Shown: positions 11,297-23,900 of the stretch, in pieces
Position numbering within the stretch: position 1 is the stretch's first letter
Layout: each line of letters starts with the position of its first letter
Assembly: GCA_903813345.2 (NCBI GenBank)
Contig: CAIIXF020000008.1
Coordinates: 15,730,822 to 15,794,821 of the forward strand
Direction of reading: 5' to 3'
Length of the DNA: 64,000 nucleotides
Source: Owenia fusiformis
Taxonomy: Eukaryota > Annelida > Polychaeta > Sabellida > Oweniidae
Notes under the pieces: model-generated
What the model was told of the DNA's origin: nothing
The model's input: only the letters and a program-made list of their open reading frames with translations
Databases searched by the model: none
Translations under genes and position numbers: made by a program

Positions 11297-12261
11297 ACTG
11301 TATGGATTGATGCATTTATTTATTCATAGAGAAACACAGTTTTGGAAATGCACATTCCTGTGTTGCGTTTGTACTTTGAGGCATTTATTTGTTGATGTAA
11401 GTAAAAAGTTCTATTTTATTGTAAAAGTGTGATAAAAAACATTATGTATTTCACATTTTTTGGGCAAGGTCAGCAGGTTGAAGGACTCAAATTATCTTTT
11501 ACTAAATAATAGATTACATTGGGGCAAGGGGTTTTATGTCCATTACTTTAAATGACTTTACATTGAAATATCAATCAACTATTCATTGAAGTTATAAGGG
11601 GAGAGAAGGGGGGGGGGCAATCTGAAATAAAATTGGAACATCTTCGGTAACTCTTAAAAGTGTTCAACTTGGAGGTGTTCCTCCTATAAAGGTTCATTTA
11701 ATATTAAGTTTTCACTATTTTGTATAACAGCCTATCACACATTCACTCTGTATAAGTACTCAAAGCATGTGGTTTATTTATTTGCTTCATGTTTTACTTC
11801 ACTTTACTTACTAAGTTGTTCAGTTAATTTTAGCATTTCATTTATCATAGTAAATCTTGTACTAATTCCTGCAATTTAGTAATATGAAGTAAACAACACA
11901 CAATTCATTTTAAGAGTACTCTCAAGAAAACATTTTGTTATTTTGAAAGTGAATACAATTTGAGTCGGTTTTGCTGTACATTGAACTGTCATGCAATACT
12001 GTTGATTATTGCATGGCTACACTGCTTTAATAGTACAATAACGTCATTTCTGCGGGCAATATAGTGAAATATTGGACCGATGATGGTATTGTCAAGGTGG
12101 TAATTATCACGAGTATGTGTAACATGAGTACGATACTGTAATGCAACTAATTGCTTCTGAGGCCACGTTGTATGTTACAATAGTCATTCTTATTACACAG
12201 CATTTGCTAATGCTAATCAGCGATTGGTTTCTTAAAAAGAATCCAAGTTGGAATGACCACC

Positions 12262-12532
12262 ATGAAGTCTGTGACCACGATGTGAAGTCTGTGACCACTA
12301 TGTGAAGTCTGTGACCACCATGAAGTCTGTGACCACGATGTGAAGTCTGTGACCACTATGTGAAGTCTGTGACCACTATGTGAAGTCTGTGACCACTATG
12401 TGAAGTCTGTGACCACTATGTGAAGTCTGTGACCACTATGTGAAGTCTGTGACCACTATGTGAAGTCTGTGACCACTATGTGAAGTCTGTGACCACTATG
12501 TGAAGTCTGTGACCACTATGTGAAGTGTTATG
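12262..12532. repeat. 20-bp minisatellite TGTGAAGTCTGTGACCACTA
   Basis: About 13 copies of the 20 bp unit. Two units near 12262 and 12318 are 2 bp shorter and read CATGAAGTCTGTGACCAC. The later copies (12358 onward) are virtually identical, showing recent homogenisation. The antisense frame over this array is an artefact. Confidence 0.95.
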
Positions 12533-13013
12533 TAATAATTATATGAATTTGAAGTCAGGTACTAGTATTGGATGAACTCAATAAAGATTGTAGTATTATA
12601 CATAATATTTATATGCTTGTTATTTCTTGTATGATGTGGTCTTGCATTTGCCAATTATATTGACAACAGTTGATTTTAAAGCCTATTTTCCCTTTCCGTG
12701 ATGTTTACAGGGCCATGTAAATCTCATTCTGATACACATATCATCTTTCTATTTCACCTGAAACATCTCAGGGCTGAGAAGAATTAAAATGTCATGGTTT
12801 ATCATGATGTGAAAATCTAGCTTTGTAGTACTTTATTTATTTATATGTAATAGAAGTTACACTAAAACAAGTATTCTGAATCCATGGTCCAATCGAGACT
12901 ATTTCAAAACTTGTGGTTGCAGTTTAACCTCATGTAAAGAATAATTTGCATTTGTGTTTGAACTTGATCTTCATTTCTCTTCAAAATTGTAAAATAACAA
13001 AAAAGCATTGATA
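12533..13013. other. Intergenic stretch, nothing recognised
   Basis: AT-rich DNA downstream of the minisatellite. A CAATAAAGA hexamer context near 12577 is the only polyadenylation-like signal noted. No frame or RNA gene was recognised. Confidence 0.4.
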
Positions 13014-13245
13014 TGACAAAATGTAACCACCTACCAGTAGTTGAATTTAAAAAGTGTTACAGACACCAAACATTGACACTAAATGCCAGACACAAAAAGT
13101 AACTGTAACAATGCCAAAATTTCATTAAATGGTTGCATTTTAAAAAGTATAACCATTTGTTACAGGTGCTAAACACCAAATGTGTCACAAAAATGGTGGC
13201 TGTAACCATATGCCACCACTTCTCGGTGGTGACATAAAATCATTA
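13014..13245 (-). repeat. Dispersed TCACCACC-family element, degenerate copy
   Basis: Starts with CAAAATGTAACCACC and ends CTCGGTGGTGACATAA. The inner blocks GTTACAG, CACCAAA and TGCCAGACA match other minus-oriented copies. It is longer than the others and may be a partial internal duplication. Confidence 0.55.
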
Positions 13246-13583
13246 CGGGTGAGAAATGTCACCCATACCCGAGCTGCTACCTTAATCAGGGTAAGTGGTC
13301 ATAATGGTCCAATGTAAATGAAATTGCTTGTAAATATTGAAAGAACACAAGATTCGCCCACACTATGGCCTGGATTTTAAGCAATATTGACCAAATGCGT
13401 TACACTTTACTTAAGCAAACCTGAAAGCTGCAATATTTCATTACTTCTAAATAACATTACTAAGCTTACAAATCCTATTTTATGACCAGATTTAGACGCA
13501 ACCTTGAAGTTCAGATGTTGACACGTTTCTTTCATTTCATAGTGTAGCAGGTAGTTTTTCATTTATTTATATCCACTCTACTA

Positions 13584-13799
13584 ACACGTGGTAACTCACT
13601 GGGGCGTATCCAAAACCAAAACGCCCCGCAAAACCGTTAATTTCTGTGAAGGTTTTAATGGAACAAGTTTGAAGAAAAACGGTGTAGTGTGACACTCACA
13701 ATCATTTGTTTTCCAAAGACAGGGTAGATTTGAAATTCTAATTAACGCTTTTGCGGGGCGTTTTGGTTTCGATACGCCCCGGTGAGTGAGTACCGCGTG
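13584..13799. mobile_element. 216-bp inverted-repeat transposon inserted in a tandem duplication
   Basis: Terminal inverted repeats of about 57 bp with few mismatches. The left arm reads ACACGTGGTAACTCACTGGG then GCGTATCC; the right arm has TACGCCCCGGTGAGTGAGTA then CCGCGTG. Both arms share the CGCCCCGCAAAA core. The flanks are the two halves of a sequence repeated at about 13915-14020, which lacks the insertion. CTA borders both ends and may be the target-site duplication. No transposase frame is present. Confidence 0.8.
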
Positions 13800-14020
13800 A
13801 CTAAACTGTGAACTTACCTGTGTATGGCATAATCATTTATTTATCCATAAAATGAAGACCATGAATATTTCTTTTGTGGTTGAAGATAATTTTATTTATC
13901 ATCGTTTTAATTTTATTTTCGTTTATTTATATCCTCTCTACTAGTAGCCTATAAATGGCATAAATATTTATTTGTCCCTCAAGTGAAGACAATGAAGATT
14001 TCTATCATGGATAAAGATCT

Positions 14021-16039
14021 TATAGGCTATACACATTTTCTGCACCAAAGATAAATCAAAGAAATGAGGTGTTTCTCCATCCAAAGTGTTTATTATGAAT
14101 AATATAAAACTTGCTTTTGACACCTTACCAGGAAGGCTTAATTAAAATTGGCATTTTATCACCTGACACCACATGTTTACTGGTGACATTTAAATGGAGT
14201 CAATCTAGGGCCATGGGGAGAAATGTTTCTTGATAATAAACAAGGATTATCCTTGAATACCCTGAGGTCTTTGACCAATACATCATCCTACTACCCTCTG
14301 ACTTTAAGATTGTCAATAATTTGACACACTGACATCCAACCAATCAGATAACACCTCAGATTCACATCATCTGTTTACTTACAAAAACTTGCCATGGCAA
14401 CTGAGCAACAATAAGATCTGATTAGCTATGCGAGTTCTTATTAGATAATGTAGAGGGAGATGAAGTTGATCCCTTTTGCAAAGGGTGTTATATATACCTA
14501 GATTGCCAATTCATCACTCTGGAAAAGACATGCCCTGGTGACCTAATAAAGGGATATCACGATTAACTACAATGGAAAGTAATCATGCCCTGTATGAACA
14601 TGTGTATAGGTGTGACAACCTATAACAATGGCTCAAACAATACAATCAGAACTTGGAAATTAGTAAAAATAGATTTCTATGAATTATAGGGGCATAGCCA
14701 GGATCTCAAATTTGGTGAGGCAAATTTGAGGCAAAGGAGAAATAACACTATCAAAACGGTTTATTTTCACAATGTCAATTGAAAAAAAAATGTCTGAATT
14801 AACTATTCCTATAAAATGACAAGGCAGTTGCCTGGCCTGCCTCATGCCTGGCTACACCAATGGAATATCTCAAATTCCACTGGGATGCGAACATATGGTC
14901 AGTCAGATTCTGCTTTAAGCATAACGATCATTAAATGTGAGAAACCATAACAGTTTTTATGTCATCCAGAGATTTGTTAATAAAGCCAAGGTTCAGGATT
15001 TAATGGTCAGAAGCATTGTGAGAACTGGACAGAGGTTTCGTATATAAAGGTATCAGGAGTGGATTCACGTTTTTGAGTAGGGTAAGGGGCACCCATAGAA
15101 CTGGAGGGCTAAGGGCTATTAAGGGCTTTATGTTTATGCTAATTGAAATTTTGTGCATCATGAACTACAAGGCTATCTCTTTATTTGAAATCAAAGATTA
15201 TCTGTTGCAAGAAAGAAAATGTCATCAGTACATGTTTTTTTGTCATTTAATGGGCAGCACATCCCACTGAATCTGCACCATCCCACTGAATCTACCATTT
15301 GGGTATCATCACGTTTCTAACATTTTGGAGTGTCCTTGATATTTATAATGATAATGGATCTATTTCTATTGAATTTGTATTGCCAGCTGATGACAAAGTA
15401 CATATAACAACACATATTTCCCTATTGTCCACACGACTCCACATTCAATCATTCTAGCATTTAGATTGAATTCACATATCAATTTACATACATGCAAAAT
15501 ATGTCATGACTTGTGTGGGTGTCATCTCAGTTTATCAGTAAAGTACCAAATGTGTGGGAAGGGGCGTGCTTTGTATATAATAGATCCTTCTTAACAGTTC
15601 AAGGACAATGGAAAGATACTATTATATTATCATATACCCTTGGTTTCATATCCAAGTGAAACACAAGGATCGAGGATTGGCTCCAAGGCTTCCAACTCAA
15701 TGTTCTGCCATATTTGGAGATGTCATGATTACAAAATTCAAATTCAAACAGCTGCCATTTTGTTCACTTCATAATTTGAGTCTTGGTCTTATGTCCAAAC
15801 CGAAAATTCCAAAACACACAAGAAGTGATGGAGATATTGGTCTGAATCTTTTGGATTGTTGATTATGAATTCATAGTCAGTTACAATGTCAGAAAATAAC
15901 GACATTCTGAAGTTTTCATTGCTGGAAAACATCGAGTTGCATCACTGGGAGCAAATCCTCCTTGAGTGAAACATGTAGCCTCAGAAGCATGGGGAACGAG
16001 ATATGACAATATGGAGCTCTGTTTGGTCATATTACATGT
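14021..16039. other. Intergenic stretch with one small inverted-repeat element
   Basis: No gene was recognised. At 14689-14862 a 174 bp segment has short inverted ends (GGGGCATAGCCAGGA on the left, GCCTGGCTACACC on the right), a terminus style common in short transposons. The 84-codon frame at 15608-15862 resembles nothing I know. Confidence 0.45.
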
Positions 16040-18475
16040 ATTGGATTCTTTGACCAGATGCAATCCTACATGCATTCCAGTTGATCACAGCCATCTGAAC
16101 TTACTTATTCAAACCTATTGACCAGATGCAATCCTACATGCATTCTCGTGGATCACAGCCATCTGAACTTACTTATTCAAACCTATGGACCAGATGCAAT
16201 CCTAGATGCATTCTCATAGATCATAGCTATCTGAACTTACTTATTCAAACCAATGGACCAGATGCAATCCTACATGCATTCTAGTGAATCACAGCCATCT
16301 GAACTTAATTACTCAAACCTATGGACCAGATGCAATCCTACATGCATTCTAGTGGATCACAGCCATCTGAACTTACTTATTCAAACCTATGGACCAGATG
16401 CAATCCTTAATGCATTCTAGTGAATCACAGCCATCTGAACTTACTAACTCAAACCTATTGACCAGATGCAATCCTACATGCATTCTAGTGGATCACAGCC
16501 ATCTGAACTTACTTACTCAAACCTATGGACCAGATGCAATCCTACATGCATTCTAGTGGATCACAGCCATCTGAACTTACTTACTCAAACCTATGGACCA
16601 GATGCAATCCTTAATGCATTCTAGTGAATCACAGCCATCTGAACTTACTTATTCAAACCAATGGACCAGATGCAATCCTACATGCATTCTAGTAAATCAC
16701 AGCCATCTGAACTTACTTATTCAAACCAATGGACCAGATGCAATCCTACATGCATTCTAGTAAATCACAGCCATCTGAACTTACTTATTCAAACCAATGG
16801 ACCAGATGCAATCCTACATGCATTCTAGTAAATCACAGCCATCTGAACTTACTTATTCAAACCAATGGACCAGATGCAATCCTACATGCATTCTCGTGGA
16901 TCACAGCCATCTGAACTTACTTACTCAAACCTATTGACCAGATGCAATCCTACATGCATTCTCGTGGATCACAGCCATCTGAACTTACTTACTCAAACCT
17001 ATTGACCAGATGCAATCCTACATGCATTCTCGTGGATCACAGCCATCTGAACTTACTTACTCAAACCTATGGACCAGATGCAATCCTACATGCATTCTAG
17101 TGGATCACAGTCATCTGAACTTACTCAAACCTATGGACCAAATGCAATCCTACATGCATTCTAGTGGATCACGGTCATCTGAACTTACTTACTCAAACCT
17201 ATGGACCAGATGCAATCCTACATGCATTCTAGTGAATCACAGTCATCTGAACTTACTTACTCAAACCTATGGACCAAATGCAATACTACATGCATTCTAG
17301 TGAATCACAGTCATCTGAACTTACTTACTCAAACCTATGGACCAGATGCAATCCTACATGCATTCTAGTGGATCACGGTCATCTGAACTTACTTACTCAA
17401 ACCTATGGACCAGATGCAATCCTACATGCATTCTAGTGGATCACGGTCATCTGAACTTACTTACTCAAACCTATGGACCAGATGCAATCCTACATGCATT
17501 CTAGTGAATCACAGTCATCTGAACTTACTTACTCAAACCTATGGACCAAATGCAATCCTACATGCATTCTAGTGAATCACAGTCATCTGAACTTACTTAC
17601 TCAAACCTATGGACCAGATGCAATCCTACATGCATTCTAGTGAATCACAGTCATCTGAACTTACTTATTCAAATCCATGGACCAGATGCAATCCTTAATG
17701 CATTCTAGTGAATCACAGCCATCTGAACTTACTTACTCAAACCTATGGACCAGATGCAATCCTTAATGCATTCTAGTGAATCACAGCCATCTGAACTTAC
17801 TCAAACCTATGGACCAAATGCAATCCTACATGCATTCTAGTGGATCACGGTCATCTGAACTTACTTACTCAAACCTATGGACCAGATGCAATCCTACATG
17901 CATTCTAGTGAATCACGGTCATCTGAACTTACTTACTCAAACCTATGGACCAAATGCAATCCTACATGCATTCTAGTGAATCACGGTCATCTGAACTTAC
18001 TTACTCAAACCTATGGACCAGATGCAATCCTACATGCATTCTAGTGAATCACAGTCATCTGAACTTACTTACTCAAATCCATGGACCAGATGCAATCCTT
18101 AATGCATTCTAGTGAATCACAGCCATCTGAACTTACTTACTCAAACCTATGGACCAGATGCAATCCTTAATGCATTCTAGTGAATCACAGCCATCTGAAC
18201 TTACAAACTCAAACCTATGGACCAGATGCAATCCTACATGCATTCTAGTGGATCACAGCAATCTGAACTTACAAACTCAAACCTATGGAGCAGATGCAAT
18301 CCTACATGCATTCTAGTGAATCACAGCCATCTGAACTTACAAACTCAAACCTATGGACCAGATGCAATCCTACATGCATTCTCGTGGATCACAGCCATCT
18401 GAAATTACTTATTCAATCCTACATGCATTCTAGTGGATCACAGCCATCTGAACTTACTTACTCAAACCTATTCTT
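16040..18475. repeat. 68-bp satellite array, about 36 copies
   Basis: The 68 bp unit contains GACCAGATGCAATCCTACAT, GCATTCTAGTGGATCACAGC and CATCTGAACTTACTTACTCA. Sub-variants (AGTGAATC or AGTGGATC, CACAGTC or CACAGCC or CACGGTC, TACATGC or TTAATGC) form blocks repeated at a higher order. A few units are shortened near 17118 and 17795, where a 4 bp ACTT is lost, and near 18410. 68 is not a multiple of 3, so the open frames over it cycle through all frames and are not genes. Confidence 0.97.
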
Positions 18476-18696
18476 CATAGTAATATAAACACGTCAGTCA
18501 TTGAGGAATAAATAGCATTTATTACAAATTCATTGATAGAGATTTAATAAATAAAAAAATACACAACACAAGTCATTACAGATTAATGATGTCATAGTAA
18601 CATGCATCCAGGTACACATTATATGTACAATTACAATGGAATTAAATAGGTATTAACATGAAAAATGTCACAAAAAAACAAAACAAACAAGACGCG

Positions 18697-18960
18697 GACA
18701 TGCAAAATGTCCCCACCTGCCATCCATTTTTAGACGTCGACCGCCAAAGGCATCCACAAAAAATAGGAGACTATAACAAAAATGTCAACAATTCTGGTGG
18801 TAACATAATACATGTATGTATATCATAAAAAAGGTAGTAATATAACAAAATGTCACCAGTGTGTAACCATTTGTTACATATACTAATGTCAGTCACAATG
18901 GCTATAACAATACTCGTATGTTACCAATTCTTGGTGGTAACATAATAGTGATTCTCTAGC
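18697..18960 (-). repeat. Two adjacent TCACCACC-family copies
   Basis: Copy one runs from CATGCAAAATGTCCCCACC to TTCTGGTGGTAACATAATA. Copy two runs from ATAACAAAATGTCACCA to TTCTTGGTGGTAACATAATA. Both are in minus orientation and end in the same GGTGGTAACATAATA. Confidence 0.6.
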
Positions 18961-20410
18961 AATCACAAAAAAAACATGAAAAAAGTCATACAGTACTAAC
19001 ATGCCCATATTATGGATATTTTACCAGCAAAGGATATCATTTTGTTGACAGAGTCATAGAACTGTCTTGATTTAAACTAAAAAAGGCATACAGTGATAAC
19101 CATCTCAATAGAAGAGGAATTGGCTGCATTGTAAATTACCCCGGGAAATTACCCAGCATGCTCAAAATCTAATCAGATATTGGAACTTGTATGCATCTGT
19201 AAAAATTTCAATGGATGAACAGTTTCTTGCTGGTGGGATTTCTTGTGGCACCCACAAGCACACCTGTCCACCCATTAGCACAAGATGAGCATAATCTATC
19301 ACTTTTTAAAAAGCCCAATATTAGCATGCTTGCTCTTTTTTCAAAATACATGGCCAGTGGTTCTATCTGATAACTGGTGAACAATTAAAATAAGTACAGA
19401 TAATTCCACTAAAAAAATCTTACATCCACTGGCACATATAAAGGTTGATATCTACAAGTGGATAAAGAAAAACTGATACACTTAAAGGTAAATATTAATT
19501 TCTATCTAAACTGCAGTATGATAATTATAACGATAATTCCATTCTGTATTTTTGTTTGATATCTGCATTTAACTACATTCAGTGCTAGTCTGTATCTCAT
19601 TTCAGTTCATAACTCAGCAATTATGTCTAGCCAATGCAAATATTTCTAATGTTATATTTCGTAAAAACTCATCTGACAATTTTGATTGATCAATTTCTGA
19701 CTAGTTCTTCATTGTACTAAAGTGTCAGTTTGACTCAGAATATAAATAACTGTCACAAAACCAAGCCTTTAGAAATAATACTTCAGGGGCAAGATCAAAT
19801 CGTAAAATGTATTTTTTCATGAAAGTAACAAAAAATAAGAATTGCTTCCTACCTCCAATCATTCAAAGCTTAATGACATTAACATGTTTCATTTTCACAA
19901 AAGTGGCATTTTCACTGCCCAAGCAAAATTACATTCACGTAAAAGTGACATATCATTATTTGACATGGCCTTTAAACATCATTCAACATTAAAGATAATA
20001 CTGCTCAACATACAATCCTCATTAGACTACAGAGTCAGCGAGGGCCCAAAGAATTTCACCCATGAAAATTTGAATTTTTTTTCTTTGAAAGTATGCATTT
20101 TGAGATTTTAAACAAAATTGGTATAAAGGAATTTACGGCAAAATTTGAGCTCGGCTAAAATGTAAGCTCCCCCTCAAAAATAAAGACTCCCCTCCTGGTC
20201 GCTAAGGGCCTGCATACAGTAGTAAGCATGTCGAATATGCTACTAAACATTTGTATTTACAAAATTGGATATCATAATTGTACAGATAGAGGAATGGATG
20301 TCAGATAGTTCTAGATTCAGCTAAACCTGCAGAAGAATGTCATACTGGAGATTAGACCTTATTTTTGAGGAGTATCTGGCTAAAATGTGAGCTACTGAAA
20401 ATCAAACCTA

Positions 20411-20454
20411 GCAATCAAAGAACCATAGTGCAATATGTGTGGTTCTTTGATTGC
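20411..20454. other. Perfect 15-bp-stem hairpin near TBCB 3' end
   Basis: GCAATCAAAGAACCA at 20411-20425 is exactly inverted at 20440-20454, leaving a 14-base loop. A diverged copy of the left arm plus loop (GCAATCAAAGGACCACAGTG) occurs near 26646, so this belongs to a dispersed family. Confidence 0.8.
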
Positions 20455-20962
20455 TTATTTTATTGCTTTGATAGACTTACATTTTCATTGCCTCACCCTG
20501 TACATGAATGTTAATGAACCAGTGGACTTAATCCTTATGACATCCTTATGAGACACCTTGTAAGGAATACAATCTTGGCCAGTGATTTGTGGACTAGAGA
20601 AGAGTCCACAAGCAAGTACACATTATCACAAATGACTGTAGAGAATCCTGTAAATCTATGCAAAGCTATCACAAATTCCTTGCTTTTTATTAAATCAATG
20701 CTGCGTCAATTTCATAATGAAATCACAACTCCTTAAATCCATGGGTGTATATAATAATATGTATTACAAAGTACATTGTACATTCCTTCAAATATCTTCC
20801 GCATCAGATATCCTTCCTCATTTTGCTTGTAATAGTGTGGTGGTTAATCCACTGGAATAAGCTGGAAATCTGACATAATTCACCTTCATCAAAACTGATA
20901 AAATCCACATTTTCATGGAGTCAGAGACCAGGTGAATTGAATCTGTTGAGATCAGTTATTTT

Positions 20963-23900
20963 TTACATTTCGTCATCATCACTAAAGTCCATTCCTTCTT
21001 CAGGAAAGTCCCCAACTGTCACTTGACCAGGTTTAACAAAGCCGCCATATTTTGGTGGACAGGTGAAGTATCTTTTACCTTTTACACTGAAATAAAACAA
21101 AAATTGAGATAATACTAAAACAAAAAGTGTATCACTTGTAAAATGTAGTTATTAGAAATTAGTGATTTCATTTCTGTGTTTTCATGTAAAATCTTGTAGT
21201 TTGAAATATAGACACAACTCTATGTTCTAACAATCTCAAATTCTCTATCATTTAAACCTACCACTCATAGAAAAAGTACTCAGCATTAATGAATATAAAT
21301 TAATATATATTATTCGCATTACATCACATACCTGCCGTCATTTTTACCAAGAGGTTCATCATATTTTACCCCTACCCAGAGACCAGGTTGGAATTCTGTT
21401 GTTCCTACATACAACACTTCCCCCCTCCTAGTTGGCTGCTTGGGTACGGTAACTTCACATCTGAAACATTGAACATAACAGTCATGTGTATTTCAAGGCT
21501 GATATATAAATATAAATCACTTCCCCCTCCTTGTTGATGGCTTGGGTATGTTAGCCTCACATCTGAAAACATCAAACTATTTATACATGCACATGTACAC
21601 ATCTTATTAATTAAAAGTCTTGCCTATATTTCTGGCAACGTGGCCAATGAACATATGTTTGACGTGTACAAGATGTTTGAAGACAGAGTGTTAAATATGG
21701 CAAAGCTGAACACTGTTGGAACAAGCAATGAGAATGATCCAGAAAGCAGGGACCAATAAAGAAGATGAACAATTCCACACCATTAAGATGACAAAATCAA
21801 AGATATTAAAGCTAAAGACAGAAGATATCATTAATGTGTATACTCATCCTGAACTTGAGACTGAATCAAATAAAAGAAGCTTTGTTGGATACTGTTCAAG
21901 CATACATATTAGAAAGACATAAAGATGGCGTTTTAATTGTTTGGAAATAGACAAAATGATCACACTGCCATCTTTTTTCAATTCCAGCATATATAAGATG
22001 GTTCCATGTTTTATCACCTGTCTCCAATCTTCATACTGTCTGCCCTCTCCTTCTCTTCTTTCTCCTTTTGTTCTTTCTCCTCTTCTTGTCTTTTCTTCTC
22101 CTCTGGGCTTATCTCAGCAAACCGTCCCAGCTTCATACGTTCTTTATATGCTCTAACTGAATCTGGAACAGATTTAGAATGCAGATACAATAATAGACTG
22201 GACTGCTTTAAATAACAGGACTTGTGTTAAATGATGAGATTTGTGTTAAATAACAAGGGGTTTATTTAGCAGAAGGCAATTTCCTTTGGTTGTTTTACCA
22301 GAATTACCCATTGTTTTGAAGAATTTTGTTTCCATGTTAAAAAATTAAAATTCCCAATTATTTTGATGTTTGTTTTGATTCATTTTGCCTAAAATTGTGA
22401 GCAAATCCTTAAATGATGACTATGATCCTGTTTTTCTATGCCTCATAAAATGTATAATAAATCAAAAATCAAAATTCATGACAATGACCTTTTCCAAAAA
22501 GAATAGAATTCAAATAATCTTTCTCTTACCTGGTCTTTTTAAGTATTCTTCTTCAGTCAGTTCAAATTTTTCTACTTGTGAGACATCTTCAAATTCTCCA
22601 GCTTTGATTGTATTATCCACAATCTACAACATTGAACAGTGCACGATCATAGGATAAGGTGTTAATAACAATCATATTGCCCATAGCTATTGTCAGCAAT
22701 ACATGTTTATATGAGTAACATAAGATGACTCCCGATTTCATAAAATATACAAGGAATTACATGCAAAATGTCACCACCTGACATTTGTTACAGTTTTTTT
22801 TCCTGCTATTTGTTACAGATGCCGAATGCTAGATGCCAGACATAAACTGCCATCACAAAAATTGAGACCATAACAACTTTTGGTGGTGACATAATAAAAA
22901 CCTTGAAAAAAAATAAACAATAGCTCCTTTACTGGACCTTATTTACACATGAAATAGACTTCCTTAAGACTTTTTGATTACATTAAGAAGTCCAGGGGTT
23001 TCATTATCAGCAAGCAAAATGTAATTTTCTCTGGTTGCTCCAAAAATTGCCTGTTGTTTTGTAAAATTTTGGAACTTTTTCTAATTCAAAATAAAATGTC
23101 CAAATCTATGTTGTTATCACACAAATTGCATGTTGTCAGAATTTGAATGAAACATTTGGAAGTCTAAATATATATCTTTATTCTTACATGTATCCTGCAA
23201 CCATCATCACAGGGATATGAGCCAAGCATAGCAGCATCATTATCTAAGTGAGCCAATAGTTTGTCGTTTTTGTCATAAAGCTCAAGTTTCATGTTCCCAG
23301 ATTTAGAACCAGTCAGGACCTCACATTTTCCCTAAAAATAGAATTCATATAATTTATCATAAACAATTTTTGTGGACTTGACTTAATAGTCAGAAACCCA
23401 TGCCTCTCTATCGTTTCAAAAATTTACCCAACGTGTTTGTCTCTGTTAATTTATGGCATCCATACTTTTTTGAAAGGTAACACTTTGAGGTTCAATTTTC
23501 TACTGGATGCCCTCGCAAACTCTCATTGGTTGCTCTGTATTGTAGCATTCCGTTACCATGGTTACTAGTGGTGGGACTCGCCCGAATTTTCGGACTCGAT
23601 TATCGGGACCAGACTGACGACGATTAATCGAATAAATTCGATTTTTTCCAAAGTTTTGAAGGGAATCTCCCAACCCGCTGCCAACCACTTTTTTGATGTA
23701 AATCATCGATGTTATTGAAAAAACAAATAAAGTGCAATGTGTTACATACCTTCAAACATGTTTTTTGTTTATTTTATCAACTCTAAAGGCGTATAACAAA
23801 TAAAAAAGACGCCCGGAAGTAAAATTTCGAAATGCATTTAATTATTTTGCTATTAGCGGTTCCAGCTATAGAATTTGCAGCACCCCGAAGTACTACAAAA

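Larger units (their letters stand above)
18476..20962. other. Intergenic DNA and presumed TBCB 3' untranslated region
   Basis: No coding gene was recognised. Two minus-oriented TCACCACC-family copies lie at about 18697-18810 and 18838-18960. The TBCB transcript must end here on the minus strand; the nearest AATAAA on that strand is at 20686-20691, about 270 nt beyond the stop, and another is at about 20456-20461. A perfect hairpin lies at 20411-20454. Confidence 0.45.

Noticed and set aside
16729-18488. Several open frames reading DQMQSYMHSS-type repeats
   Set aside because: They are translations of the 68 bp satellite. The unit length is not a multiple of 3, and the same words appear in all three frames.
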